DNA of 64,000 nt from Flavobacterium panacagri (GCF_030378165.1 NZ_CP119766.1:868001-932000), one strand, 5' to 3'; shown: positions 1 through 9,212, counted from the stretch's first letter. A program made the numbers and translations. The notes: generated by a model not told the origin, from the letters alone.

Positions 1-3000
1 ATCAATATGAGAGGTGAGACCAAAGTTTTAACTGCTTCTTCAACTGTAATTCCAAACAGAACTTATCGCATAAAATTGGCTATTGGCGATTATAACGACA
101 GCAATTACGATTCAGCAGTTTTTATAAAAGGAGGCAGTTTTATGACTACCATGGATTTAGGCCCCGACAGAATTATTTGCCAAGGCGAAAAAATCACACT
201 TAAATCTGATCTCGCAGGAAATTTCAATTATGTCTGGACGCTAAACGGAGCAGTAATTCCAAACGAAACCAGCAATTCTTTGACAGTCGATAAAGCCGGA
301 ACTTATGGAGTTACTGCAACTCTTTCTGGCTGTGTGGTTAAGGATGAAGTTGTAATTAATGATTTGATTATTAAAACTCCTAAAAACTTAACTGCTTGTT
401 ATAGTACAATTGGCACTTATCAATATGATTTGACTCAGAACAATTTAACTGAATTAGGCATCGATCCCGCTAAATATTCGATTTATTATTTTGATTCTTT
501 AGCTTCCGCTAATGCCAACGAACCAATTATCCCTGAAAATCAGTTAAAATCTTATGTTAGTTCTGGCAATCAAACTATATATATAAAAGTGGTACCTGTT
601 AATGATAAAACCTTCTTTTGTGATAATTTCATTTCATTTAATTTATTAGTAACAGATCCGATCAATGTGATAAAACCACCAGACTTAAATGCTTGTGATA
701 CTGTTTCAAAAAATGTAACCGTCGATTTAACTGTTCAGGAACCAATCATCTTAAACGGATTAAATTCTTCCCAATACAGAATCAGATATTATCAAAGCGA
801 AACTGATGCAAATCTAGCCCGAAACAATATTGCAGATCCTAAAGTTTTCACTACGTCATTATCACAATCACCGAAAACGATCTGGGTGCGTATTGAAAAT
901 ATTTCCAATTCCGTTTGTTATACAACATTAAATTTCAATGTAATTGTTCATCCGTTGCCGATTGTAGATAAAATTCCAAATGTAATTGCCTGCGAGAGCT
1001 ATACCCTTCCACCAATTACAAATGGCGAATACAACACCTCAACAAATGGAACGGGAACTAAACTTGATCCAGGATATATCGTTACCAAAAGCGGCACTTA
1101 CTATATCTACAAAGGCCCTACTACAAACAGCTGTACCAACGAAAGCAGTTTTAATGTAACGCTGATTTATGAAATTGGTTTTAAAAAAGAAGCTTGTGGA
1201 CAATATACCGTGCCACGAGTACCTGCGGGCGGTTTTTTCACGCAGTCTGGAGGACGTGGCGATGTTATTCCCGAAGGAACGGTTTTTACAGCAAGTCAGA
1301 CTATTTATTATTATGCTGTAATTAATGGGGCTGTATGTCGAGATATTCCAGTTCCTTTTACCGTTTATCCGCTGCCCGAAATAGACAAACCTGCGAATGT
1401 TGTTACCTGTGATTCATATACATTACCTCCTTTGACAAACGGAAATTATTTTACAGTATCAGGCGGTTTAGGCAAAGCTTTGAAAGCGGGAGATAAAATA
1501 ACTTCCAGTCAGACGATATTTGTTTTTGCAAATGACGGAAGATGCACCAATGAGCATTCTTTTAAAATTGATATCGTAAATTCTCCCGTTTTTGTTCCAA
1601 TCTCAAGATGCGGCAGTTTTACTTTACCTGCAATTGCTATTGGCGGTTATTATGAAAGTCCGGGAGGGCAAGGCAAAACTATTCCAGCCGGAACTGTTAT
1701 TACCAACTCACAAACTGTGTATTATTATGCGGCAACAACTACTTCACCCAATTGTACCGAAAATCTTAAATATGTAATTACCATAAAACCGCTTCCGCCA
1801 GTAGACACTCCTGCAAATAGACTCGAATGTGCACGTTACGTTTTACCGCCATTAGTAAATGGAAACTATTTTACAAAACCCAACGGCGGAGGAACACGAT
1901 TAAAAGCAGGTGACATTATAACTACAACACAAACTATCTATGTTTATTCAGTTGGGCCTGAATGTACAAACGAACATAGTTTTACTGTTCAAATAAAACC
2001 TCTTCCAGCAGTTGACAGTTTTACAGACGTAGTAACCTGCAATGATTTTAAACTTCCAAAACTTAAAAATGGAAAATATTATACTGCTACGGGAGGCCCG
2101 CATGGTTTAGGAACACAATTAACAGAAGGAACAGCCATCAATACCACACAGACTATTTATATTTATAACGAATGGGCCGATTTTACTTCCTGCAGTAATG
2201 AAACTTTTTTTAAAGTAAATTATCTAGGGATAGATGTTGGCAGTTTCAGCAACATAAATGTTTGTGACAGTTATACTTTACCTCCGCTGATATTGGGAAA
2301 TTATTATTCACAACCAGGCGGAAAAGGTTCAATTATTCCAGCAGGAACTATACTAAAAACCTCCCAGACCATTTATGTTTATGCTGTTTCAGGCACACGC
2401 CTAACCTGTGTGAGCGAAAAGAGTTTTTCAGTTACTATTTCTCCAACTCCCGTGTTGACTAATACTCCTGATGTTGCCATTTGTGAAAGTTATACTTTAC
2501 CTCCTCTAGCAGTTGGAAATTATTACAGCGGCCCCAATGCTACAGGAACCTTATTTACTGCCGGTCAAAAAATAAATACTAGCCAGAGATTGTATATCTA
2601 TGCGTCATCGCCTACAAATCCTAACTGTTTTGCTCAGGATGATTTTTTTGTTACAATTTATCCTTTAAAAAATTTCTCATTGCAAAACGGAATCATTTGC
2701 GTCGATTATCAAACTGGAGCATTATTAAATCCTGTGGTATTGAATTCCAGAATTAATTCATCAGACTATACTATTGAATGGTATTTTAATAACAACAAAA
2801 TGGGTACTGGACCAACATATACTGCAACTCAAGAAGGTATTTATACCGTTGTCCCCGTCAAAAACATACCAGATGTTGGTAACGACTGCGGTTATAATCC
2901 AGCCACTTTAACCGTCGAAAAATCAAGTCCGGCAATTGCAACCGTAACAGTTTCGGATGAATTTGAGGATGATATAGATATTACCGTAAACCTAACAAAT

Positions 3001-3411
3001 GGTTTTGGAATCTATGAATACCAGCTGGATGATGGTGATTTTCAAACCAGTAATATATTTAAGGATGTAGATTCAGGAGAACACGCTATCACAATAAGAG
3101 ATATCAAAGCAAATTGTGACAATCTTATTTTATTTGCCAAAGTGCTTAAATATCCTAAGTTTTTTACTCCAAACAATGATGGTTACCATGACACTTGGAA
3201 CATTCCCGATCTTGCAGATCAGCCAGATGCCGTCATTACTATTTATGATCGCTATGGTAAATTCATCAAAATGATTAAGCCTTCTGGCGCAGGCTGGGAC
3301 GGCAATTTCAACGGCAGTCCGCTTCCTTCTTCTGATTATTGGTTTCAGGTTACTTATACTCAAAATGGCGTGGTTCAAGAATTCAAAGCACATTTTAGTA
3401 TGAAGCGATAA
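1..3411 (+). CDS. Giant T9SS type B surface protein, 3' part (truncated by window edge)
   Basis: The reading frame is open at base 1, so this is the C-terminal part of a larger gene; the first ATG (position 7) is probably internal. The visible N-terminus (to about residue 45) resembles the end of a choice-of-anchor L domain. An Ig-like segment follows. From about residue 325 to 890 there are eight repeats of 70-80 residues with the pattern C-x-x-Y/F-x-L-P-x-L-x-x-G-x-Y, each usually with a second Cys late in the unit, suggesting disulfide-pinned beta domains. The C-terminal ~90 residues (FFTPNNDGYHDTW onward, then ITIYDRYGK) are a gliding-motility-associated CHU_C / T9SS type B sorting domain. 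The family is exported by Sec and then by T9SS and displayed on or released from the outer surface. An adhesin role is inference. Confidence 0.88.
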   Translation: MNMRGETKVLTASSTVIPNRTYRIKLAIGDYNDSNYDSAVFIKGGSFMTTMDLGPDRIICQGEKITLKSDLAGNFNYVWTLNGAVIPNETSNSLTVDKAGTYGVTATLSGCVVKDEVVINDLIIKTPKNLTACYSTIGTYQYDLTQNNLTELGIDPAKYSIYYFDSLASANANEPIIPENQLKSYVSSGNQTIYIKVVPVNDKTFFCDNFISFNLLVTDPINVIKPPDLNACDTVSKNVTVDLTVQEPIILNGLNSSQYRIRYYQSETDANLARNNIADPKVFTTSLSQSPKTIWVRIENISNSVCYTTLNFNVIVHPLPIVDKIPNVIACESYTLPPITNGEYNTSTNGTGTKLDPGYIVTKSGTYYIYKGPTTNSCTNESSFNVTLIYEIGFKKEACGQYTVPRVPAGGFFTQSGGRGDVIPEGTVFTASQTIYYYAVINGAVCRDIPVPFTVYPLPEIDKPANVVTCDSYTLPPLTNGNYFTVSGGLGKALKAGDKITSSQTIFVFANDGRCTNEHSFKIDIVNSPVFVPISRCGSFTLPAIAIGGYYESPGGQGKTIPAGTVITNSQTVYYYAATTTSPNCTENLKYVITIKPLPPVDTPANRLECARYVLPPLVNGNYFTKPNGGGTRLKAGDIITTTQTIYVYSVGPECTNEHSFTVQIKPLPAVDSFTDVVTCNDFKLPKLKNGKYYTATGGPHGLGTQLTEGTAINTTQTIYIYNEWADFTSCSNETFFKVNYLGIDVGSFSNINVCDSYTLPPLILGNYYSQPGGKGSIIPAGTILKTSQTIYVYAVSGTRLTCVSEKSFSVTISPTPVLTNTPDVAICESYTLPPLAVGNYYSGPNATGTLFTAGQKINTSQRLYIYASSPTNPNCFAQDDFFVTIYPLKNFSLQNGIICVDYQTGALLNPVVLNSRINSSDYTIEWYFNNNKMGTGPTYTATQEGIYTVVPVKNIPDVGNDCGYNPATLTVEKSSPAIATVTVSDEFEDDIDITVNLTNGFGIYEYQLDDGDFQTSNIFKDVDSGEHAITIRDIKANCDNLILFAKVLKYPKFFTPNNDGYHDTWNIPDLADQPDAVITIYDRYGKFIKMIKPSGAGWDGNFNGSPLPSSDYWFQVTYTQNGVVQEFKAHFSMKR

Positions 3412-3463
3412 TAACTTGAGCGTACTAGAATTCTTCACGCTGCCATAGGGATCTTTTGTAAAT

Positions 3464-3820
3464 GTGATACCATTTTTTCTATATTTGAAAGAAAAAGCTT
3501 TGGGTATAATCACAAATTTGTCTTTAAATCAACTTAATTTGAAAAATATTTTTACAAAACAAACCACTTGTCACAAAAATATTTTAAAAACTTTGGCCTT
3601 TTACACAGCCTATATTTTAATTTCATTTCTTTTTTTTTATGTCCTCCCTCATGGAATCTGCGCACCAGGTCCAAATGCAATATTAATTTTGTTGGCACCT
3701 TTTATTATTGGAATTCTCACTATTACTAATTTGATAAAAACATTCTCAAATAGAGAACACTTAGGTTCACTATTAATTCATTGTTCAGTCTTAATTATTT
3801 TACTCTTTTTCATATTATAG
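3464..3820 (+). CDS. Small hypothetical membrane protein
   Basis: 118 aa, starting at GTG; no ATG is available in frame, so the true start is uncertain and may lie further in. Two to three hydrophobic stretches (roughly residues 45-60, 70-87 and 102-118) suggest an integral inner-membrane protein whose C-terminus ends inside the last helix. It sits 52 bp after the giant surface protein and 156 bp before thiL, on the same strand. I recognise no family. A spurious reading frame cannot be excluded. Confidence 0.4.
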   Translation: MIPFFLYLKEKALGIITNLSLNQLNLKNIFTKQTTCHKNILKTLAFYTAYILISFLFFYVLPHGICAPGPNAILILLAPFIIGILTITNLIKTFSNREHLGSLLIHCSVLIILLFFIL

Positions 3821-3939
3821 TCGAAGTTTCATAAAGTTCATTTGGAGAAAAATCCGGACAATCTCAATAAAAAAATCAAATCTTTCTGCTTCAAACTAAT
3901 AATCGAACTCTGTTTATAGTTATTCAATCCTCAACTTTG

Positions 3940-3947
3940 TACCTTTG
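3940..3947 (+). promoter_or_regulatory. Candidate -7 promoter element for thiL
   Basis: TACCTTTG matches the Bacteroidota -7 consensus TAnnTTTG and lies 29 bp before the thiL ATG. No clear TTG -33 element sits at the expected spacing, so this is only a candidate. Confidence 0.45.
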
Positions 3948-3976
3948 CAGCTTACAAACTTTGGAACTCAGAAAAA

Positions 3977-5023
3977 ATGATAGAAGATAAAAATCCGCAG
4001 CGAACCAGCATAGCTCAATTAGGCGAATTCGGTTTAATAGACCATTTAACCAAAAACTTTGATGTTACTCAGGAATCTACTTTAAAAAGTATAGGCGATG
4101 ATGCTGCTGTTCTTGATTTTAAAGACAAAAAAGTAGTTGTTTCTACTGATTTATTGATAGAAGGAGTTCATTTCGATTTGGCTTATATGCCGTTAAAACA
4201 TTTAGGATACAAAGCTGTTGTCGTAAACGTTTCTGATATCTGTGCTATGAATGCGAAGCCAACACAAATTACGGTTTCAGTAGCGGTTTCAAATCGTTTT
4301 CCACTTGAAGCACTAGAAGAGTTGTTTGATGGAATCGCGCACGCTGCAAAAGAATATAAAGTAGATGTAATTGGCGGTGATACTACCTCATCTCAAAAAG
4401 GCTTAATTATCAGTATTACTGCAATTGGTGAAGCTGATGAAAAGGAGTTGGTTTACCGAAATGGAGCACAAAAAACCGATCTCTTGGTTGTAACTGGAGA
4501 TATCGGTGCCGCTTACATGGGATTACAGGTTTTAGAACGCGAAAAACAAGTCTTCCAAGTTAATCCAAACAATCAGCCAGATTTAGATCCTTATACTTAT
4601 TTAGTAGAACGCCAGCTGAAACCAGAAGCAAGAAAAGATGTTAGAACTTTGCTCCATGCTTTAGACATTAAACCAACTGCAATGATTGATATTTCAGACG
4701 GATTATCTTCTGAAATTATTCACATCTGCAAACAATCAAAAGTGGGTTGTAATTTATATGAAGACAAACTGCCTTTAGATCCGCAGTTTATTTCTGCTTG
4801 TGAAGAATTTAATATCGACAGCACAACTGTTGCCATTAACGGCGGAGAAGATTATGAGCTTCTATTTACAATTGACATCAATGATTTTGACAAAATAAAA
4901 GGAAATCCGAATTTCTCTGTTATTGGTCACATGACAGAAGAAAATGAAGGAATACATCTTGTAACACGTGCCAATACCAAAATTGCTTTAAAAGCACGTG
5001 GGTGGGACGCTTTGACTGAGTAG
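3977..5023 (+). CDS. thiL: Thiamine-monophosphate kinase
   Basis: 348 aa, the usual ThiL length. It phosphorylates thiamine monophosphate with ATP to give thiamine diphosphate, the last step of cofactor synthesis, in the cytoplasm. Family landmarks are visible in order: an early SIGDDAAVL motif (Mg/ATP-binding Asp pair, about residues 38-46), STDLLIEGVHFD (about 56-67), IGGDTTSS (about 135-142), and the C-terminal half with DISDGLSSE and NGGEDYELLF. The ATG start is supported by length and by a TAnnTTTG element upstream. No other thi genes adjoin it. A hairpin terminator lies about 40 bp after the stop. Confidence 0.95.
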   Translation: MIEDKNPQRTSIAQLGEFGLIDHLTKNFDVTQESTLKSIGDDAAVLDFKDKKVVVSTDLLIEGVHFDLAYMPLKHLGYKAVVVNVSDICAMNAKPTQITVSVAVSNRFPLEALEELFDGIAHAAKEYKVDVIGGDTTSSQKGLIISITAIGEADEKELVYRNGAQKTDLLVVTGDIGAAYMGLQVLEREKQVFQVNPNNQPDLDPYTYLVERQLKPEARKDVRTLLHALDIKPTAMIDISDGLSSEIIHICKQSKVGCNLYEDKLPLDPQFISACEEFNIDSTTVAINGGEDYELLFTIDINDFDKIKGNPNFSVIGHMTEENEGIHLVTRANTKIALKARGWDALTE

Positions 5024-5060
5024 TTTCAGTTTTCAGTCTAGGTCGCAGTATTCAGTATAT

Positions 5061-5096
5061 CCTAACAGGTTTAAAAACCTGTTAGGTATTTTTTTA
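5061..5096 (+). terminator. Hairpin terminator after thiL built from a perfect palindrome
   Basis: The arms CCTAACAGGTTT (5061-5072) and AAACCTGTTAGG (5075-5086) are perfect complements separated by AA, followed by a T-run. It ends the thiL transcript and separates it from the convergent two-component genes. This palindrome resembles a repeat I associate with flavobacterial intergenic regions (from memory). Confidence 0.7.
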
Positions 5097-5134
5097 TTGT
5101 TAAGTTTCGTTTGAAAAATCTGAAATCTAAAATT

Positions 5135-5833
5135 TTAAAAAAGCCCTTTACTTTTAGCTTCTCTCACCAAATCATCATCAGAACCACTTCTTATTTTCAA
5201 TAATTCTTTTAGATGTGCTTTTCTTTTTTCTATCGCATTTATAGAAATTGGAATATTCTGGAGCATCTCATTGATTGCAGCTCTTTTTGACAAATGAACT
5301 AATATCTGTTTATCATATTGATCAATTTCAATAGCATTGTGAGTCGTTTGGTTCAACATCTTTACTACAGATTGGCTGTAATACTTTTCATTTTTCATTA
5401 CTTTATCAAAAGCCAATAGCAATTCGTCAAAAGTAAGGTCATTTTTAATGATTAATCCATTGGGCTGAATGCTTCTGATTATCGTTTTAATTTTTAACAA
5501 TTCAGTATACATCGTCAATAAAATAATCTTGCAGGAAGGCATTTTCTTTGACAAGAGCTTTGCTAAATCTTCGCCAGAAAAAATCTCTTTTTCCTCATAA
5601 GGAGGCATACTGATATCTAAAAAAGCAATATCAAATACCGGCGTGTTATCATTTTCTATTATATCATATCCTGATTTACAATCGTGCGCTTGTGCAATAA
5701 AAAACTCATATTGCTTTGGATTATAACGAGTTATAGCGTTTTTATATCCTTCAATAATAAATGGATGGTCATCTACTATTAAAATATTCTTTTTAACTAA
5801 TTGCGGAACTGGAGCTGTTAAATCAAATGTCAT
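5135..5833 (-). CDS. Two-component response regulator (REC plus HTH)
   Basis: 232 aa. The N-terminal receiver domain (about residues 15-140) has the acidic pocket in ILIVDDHPF, the phospho-acceptor Asp in DIAFLDISMP, the switch Thr in IILLTMY and the Lys in LIIKND. The C-terminal segment (about 165-232) sits where NarL/LuxR-type regulators carry a helix-turn-helix, but its sequence is a poor match to the classic LTxRE pattern, so the DNA-binding assignment is weaker. Its ATG overlaps the end of the sensor kinase gene by 11 bp, so the two are translationally linked and very likely a cognate pair. The target genes are unknown. Confidence 0.88.
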   Translation of the reverse strand: MTFDLTAPVPQLVKKNILIVDDHPFIIEGYKNAITRYNPKQYEFFIAQAHDCKSGYDIIENDNTPVFDIAFLDISMPPYEEKEIFSGEDLAKLLSKKMPSCKIILLTMYTELLKIKTIIRSIQPNGLIIKNDLTFDELLLAFDKVMKNEKYYSQSVVKMLNQTTHNAIEIDQYDKQILVHLSKRAAINEMLQNIPISINAIEKRKAHLKELLKIRSGSDDDLVREAKSKGLF

Positions 5834-7880
5834 TATTATGCAGGTTATTATTGGGATCTATTGGGATTTTTACAATTAAGGCTGTTCCTTCTCCTTTGGC
5901 AGATTTTATAGTAACTGCCCCCTTACATTCTGCTGCTCTATATTCGATATTATGCAGGCCTATTCCGTTTTTGGTTCTATTGACATTAAATCCTACTCCG
6001 TCATCTTCGATTATTAGTACCAAATGATCGTCTTCATTCTTAAACTCTACTTTAATAAAATCTGCTTTAGCATATTTATTACAATTTTGAAGTCCTTCTT
6101 GAATAATTCGATACAAATTGATTTTGACAATATTGCTAATCAATTCCCATTTAATATCAGGATCGAAAGAAGTAATTAATTTCGAACTAAATGTATTTAT
6201 CTGATTTTCAAATAGTTTATTAAGAATTACGACAAAATTATTAATTAATTCGGATTTTTCTCTATTTAAATCATGAGAAATTTCACGAATATCCTGCTCA
6301 ATATTTTTAAGCTCTGCCAGATATTTTTTCCTTTTAGAACTTGCTTCAGCCTCCTCTACTTGATCCAAACCATCTAAACTGATTCTGATTCCAAACATTC
6401 TGCCCAAAACACCATCGTGTAATTCCTGTGCAACTCTTTTCTTTTCTTGTATTCTGGTCTGTTCAATTTCGTTTTGCTGTGAAATCATCAAATTGTAAAT
6501 ATCTTCATTTGCAATCTGCTGCTGCTGCTTAAAAAGCAATTCTCGATTTTTGGCCTGCTGTGTTTTATACACATAAAAAAACAGCCCAAGCAATGTACAA
6601 ATACTAAAAACATAAACCAAAGTTTTATTTTTTTCCTGAAGATTAGAGTTCTGATCTTTTATTTCATTGGTTTCATATTCGATTCGGGAAAATTTTTCTC
6701 CCATCTTTCGTTCTGCTTTAAGCATTTTATCATTTAGCTTGATATATTCTCTAGAATATTTTGATGCATTTCCCGGATCAATAATTGCTATCTGTTTAAG
6801 TACATCTAACGTATTAGCTATTTGATTCGATCTCCTTGACAAAACCAAAGCCTGATTACAATATTCAATAGCTGTAAGAGTATCTCTTTTGTAGGCAAAA
6901 TATTCAGACAAATGTAATTTACTTAAAACTACACCAGATTTAAGTCCTAGAGTATCTCTTATTTTTAGTGCGTTATCAAACTGAATAAATAAATCTTTCG
7001 TTTCTCTCAATCTAAACTTGGAATAGGCTAAGTTATCTAAAACAATAGCATACAACTCCTTATTTTGCTTATATAAATTATCTTCATTTAATGCTTTTTG
7101 AAAATACATTTTTGCTGCTCTGTAATTTTCTTTCTTTAAGTTAACATAACCAATATTATTTAGTGATGTTGCTTGCAATTGAAATTCAGCAGGCATGGAT
7201 TTATCCTTAACTATTTTTAAGGCATTATAATGAAAATCAAGTGCTTTTTGGTATTCTTCTCGTTCATTATATAAGAGTCCTAATAAGTTGTAACAATCAT
7301 AAAGCAGATCATTGACATTTTTCTCTTCCTTTAAAATTCGTAATGCTTTAAAAACGCTAATTTCACTTTCGAAATAATCCCCTTCATTAAACTGAAGATT
7401 TGCTTTATTTAAAAATGTCTTAGCTAAATTATATTTGTCTTTTATTTTCAAATAAACTTTTTCTGCCTTGAAATAGTTCATAAAAGCACTATCAGATATG
7501 GATTGTGAAACATAATAATCTCCTAAATAACTGTAAGCTTTTGCCATATTAACAGAATCTTTAGAATTTAAGGATCGCTCTAAAATTAGCTCTGTTGTTA
7601 TTAAATATTCCTTCAAGTCACCCATATTATAATATCTATTTGCAACTTTAAAAAGATTCACTTTATTAATAGAATCGTCCTTTTGATCTAAAATTATATC
7701 AAATGCTTTCTCATTATAAGTCTTTTTATCTTCTGTTGTCAGATTTACATCTTTAGCCTTAGATAGGTAAACTGTAAGACTATCTTCTTGTGAGTCTAGG
7801 TTTTTAGGATCTTTGTTTTTATTGACACAACTCAACAAAACAAGGCAAAAAAGGAATAATATTACACAATTATTTTTCAA
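5823..7880 (-). CDS. TPR-repeat sensor histidine kinase (HisKA_3 type), lipoprotein-like N-terminus
   Basis: 685 aa with a TTG start; the next residues form a signal sequence ending in LLSC, a possible lipobox. Residues ~50-390 are tetratricopeptide-like helical repeats, predicted periplasmic. One transmembrane helix follows (VYVFSICTLLGLFFYVYKT, near 425-445), then a coiled linker. The dimerisation/phosphotransfer domain has the HisKA_3 motif ELHDGVLG (His near residue 488). The HATPase domain has an N-box (EGLQNCNKYAK), a G1 box (DDGVGF) and a G2 box (NGIGLHNI). It phosphorylates the overlapping response regulator. The input signal is unknown; TPR sensors of this type are common in Flavobacteriia. 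Confidence 0.9.
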   Translation of the reverse strand: MKNNCVILFLFCLVLLSCVNKNKDPKNLDSQEDSLTVYLSKAKDVNLTTEDKKTYNEKAFDIILDQKDDSINKVNLFKVANRYYNMGDLKEYLITTELILERSLNSKDSVNMAKAYSYLGDYYVSQSISDSAFMNYFKAEKVYLKIKDKYNLAKTFLNKANLQFNEGDYFESEISVFKALRILKEEKNVNDLLYDCYNLLGLLYNEREEYQKALDFHYNALKIVKDKSMPAEFQLQATSLNNIGYVNLKKENYRAAKMYFQKALNEDNLYKQNKELYAIVLDNLAYSKFRLRETKDLFIQFDNALKIRDTLGLKSGVVLSKLHLSEYFAYKRDTLTAIEYCNQALVLSRRSNQIANTLDVLKQIAIIDPGNASKYSREYIKLNDKMLKAERKMGEKFSRIEYETNEIKDQNSNLQEKNKTLVYVFSICTLLGLFFYVYKTQQAKNRELLFKQQQQIANEDIYNLMISQQNEIEQTRIQEKKRVAQELHDGVLGRMFGIRISLDGLDQVEEAEASSKRKKYLAELKNIEQDIREISHDLNREKSELINNFVVILNKLFENQINTFSSKLITSFDPDIKWELISNIVKINLYRIIQEGLQNCNKYAKADFIKVEFKNEDDHLVLIIEDDGVGFNVNRTKNGIGLHNIEYRAAECKGAVTIKSAKGEGTALIVKIPIDPNNNLHNNDI

Positions 7881-7899
7881 TATCGTTTAAGAGTTTTAC

Positions 7900-7907
7900 C
7901 AAAAATA
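7900..7907 (-). promoter_or_regulatory. Candidate -7 element for the histidine kinase operon
   Basis: Read on the minus strand, this is TATTTTTG (TAnnTTTG), 19 bp before the TTG start of the kinase. A TTTG sits upstream at a shorter than usual spacing (15 bp). Confidence 0.4.
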
Positions 7908-7923
7908 GTAAAAGTATAGAAAC

Positions 7924-7958
7924 AAAAAAAGGCTGCCCAAAATGGACAGCCCTTTTTA
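7924..7958 (-). terminator. Hairpin terminator of the small exported peptide gene
   Basis: GGCTG-C-CC and GG-A-CAGCC pair around AAAAT with one internal mismatch. A run of T follows on the minus strand. It lies between the stop of the 79-aa gene and the promoter of the kinase operon. Confidence 0.7.
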
Positions 7959-7976
7959 TACATATCTGTTTTTTTC

Positions 7977-8216
7977 TTAGTCTACTTTTACGGTCATTCT
8001 TTTAGATTGACTATCTGCAGCAAAGCTGTTTAAATGCTTAGAATTTACTTCTGATTTTCTTAACGCAGCAAAATCAGCCTTTTGTCTTCCGCCATTTGTT
8101 GCACCTGTACCTGTAGGAGGATTAATTTCTATTTTACTTGAAACTTCTGGATTTGCAAAAGAAGCTGCTACCATTACTAAAGAGAATAATCCGATTGTCA
8201 AAGCTGTTTTTTTCAT
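7977..8216 (-). CDS. Small exported hypothetical protein (79 aa)
   Basis: MKKTALTIGLFSLVMVAASFA is a clear Sec signal peptide with cleavage probably after SFA. The mature part is about 58 residues, hydrophilic, with Ser/Asn/Lys and a PPTGTGATNGG segment. It has no Cys and no recognised domain. It has its own terminator and is flanked by the two-component operon and a LytTR regulator, so it is probably monocistronic and could be a target of either. I do not recognise a family. The signal peptide and terminator make it likely to be a real gene. Confidence 0.65.
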   Translation of the reverse strand: MKKTALTIGLFSLVMVAASFANPEVSSKIEINPPTGTGATNGGRQKADFAALRKSEVNSKHLNSFAADSQSKRMTVKVD

Positions 8217-8393
8217 GACCTGAGGGGTTTTAAATTTTAGTTTATTTTTTTGGAGAATGACTGCTGTTTATTGCGAATCATGGTGTAAAACTAATACGGA
8301 GGCCAAGAAAAATTTATACGAAAAATTGAGTTTATGGTAGATCATACCCAATTGATAGTCAATGGATAGCAAATCCGTGTAAACGTCTGGTTT

Positions 8394-9212
8394 TTAGATT
8401 TCTAAGTAATTTCCTGCAGCAAAATCGGAAATTATAAGATCGACGTTTGTTTTGTAGGTTTTAGAAAATGGAATTTTTTTGGAAGAGTTTTTTATGTAAC
8501 AGATTGAATTTCCGCTATGAATTCTTGCAATGTAATTACGATTAATTACATAACTGTTGTGAATTCGAATAAAAGGATATGTCAAAACACTCTCAAAATG
8601 CTTTAACGTTTTAAATGCCGTAATCATTTCACCAGTATTCAAATAAATATCGGTCGAATTATTATCGGCTTGAAAATAACAAATATCGGCTGCATTTAAA
8701 TATCGATAATCACCATAGGATTTGATGCAGATCGTTAAAGGTTTTTCGACATTCTGCGGAATGGTTACATTATTTACATTATCGATTACGATAGAAGTTG
8801 GTTCTTCTTTCAACAGCGCTGTTTTTGACTCTAAATTGGCTTTTTTAAGCTTCAAAACTGTTTTTAGAAGATCAACATGCGCAACAGGTTTTAAAAAATA
8901 ATCAGAGACACCATATTGAATAGCATCAAAGGCTTTGTCTTTTTTATGGGTTGTAATAATAATTTTTGGAATTTCCTGAAAGAAGCGATGCAGTTCACTG
9001 ATAAAAGACAAGGATAATTCGCTTGCCTTATTTTTTGGATCAATTTCCAGAAAAACCAAGGCTGGTTTGTGTTCTAAAATCAAATTTAAGCCTTCGTGAA
9101 AATTTGATGCCGAAGCCATAAAAGATAATTCTGAAAAACCGTCGGCGGTTGTTTGGGTCTTCAAAATACTTTCAGCATCATCATCAATAATAATATACGA
9201 ATACTTTTTCAA
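8394..9212 (-). CDS. LytTR-family response regulator with Glu at the phospho-acceptor site
   Basis: 272 aa with a TTG start (MKKYSYIIIDDD). The receiver domain (1-~125) keeps the acidic cluster DDD (10-12), the Thr in IIITT and the Lys in YFLKPV, but the phospho-acceptor position reads VFLEID, with Glu56 where Asp is normal. After a linker, residues ~165-270 form a LytTR DNA-binding domain (YLNAADICYFQADNNST, then FIRIHNSYVINRNYI). Such proteins bind direct repeats upstream of target promoters. No sensor kinase of the LytS type adjoins it. Glu can mimic phospho-Asp, so constitutive or kinase-independent activity is possible (inference). Confidence 0.87.
   Translation of the reverse strand: MKKYSYIIIDDDAESILKTQTTADGFSELSFMASASNFHEGLNLILEHKPALVFLEIDPKNKASELSLSFISELHRFFQEIPKIIITTHKKDKAFDAIQYGVSDYFLKPVAHVDLLKTVLKLKKANLESKTALLKEEPTSIVIDNVNNVTIPQNVEKPLTICIKSYGDYRYLNAADICYFQADNNSTDIYLNTGEMITAFKTLKHFESVLTYPFIRIHNSYVINRNYIARIHSGNSICYIKNSSKKIPFSKTYKTNVDLIISDFAAGNYLEI

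Noticed and set aside
3130..3513. 127-aa minus-strand frame
   Set aside because: Antisense to the CHU_C sorting domain of the first gene, which is clearly coding on the plus strand.
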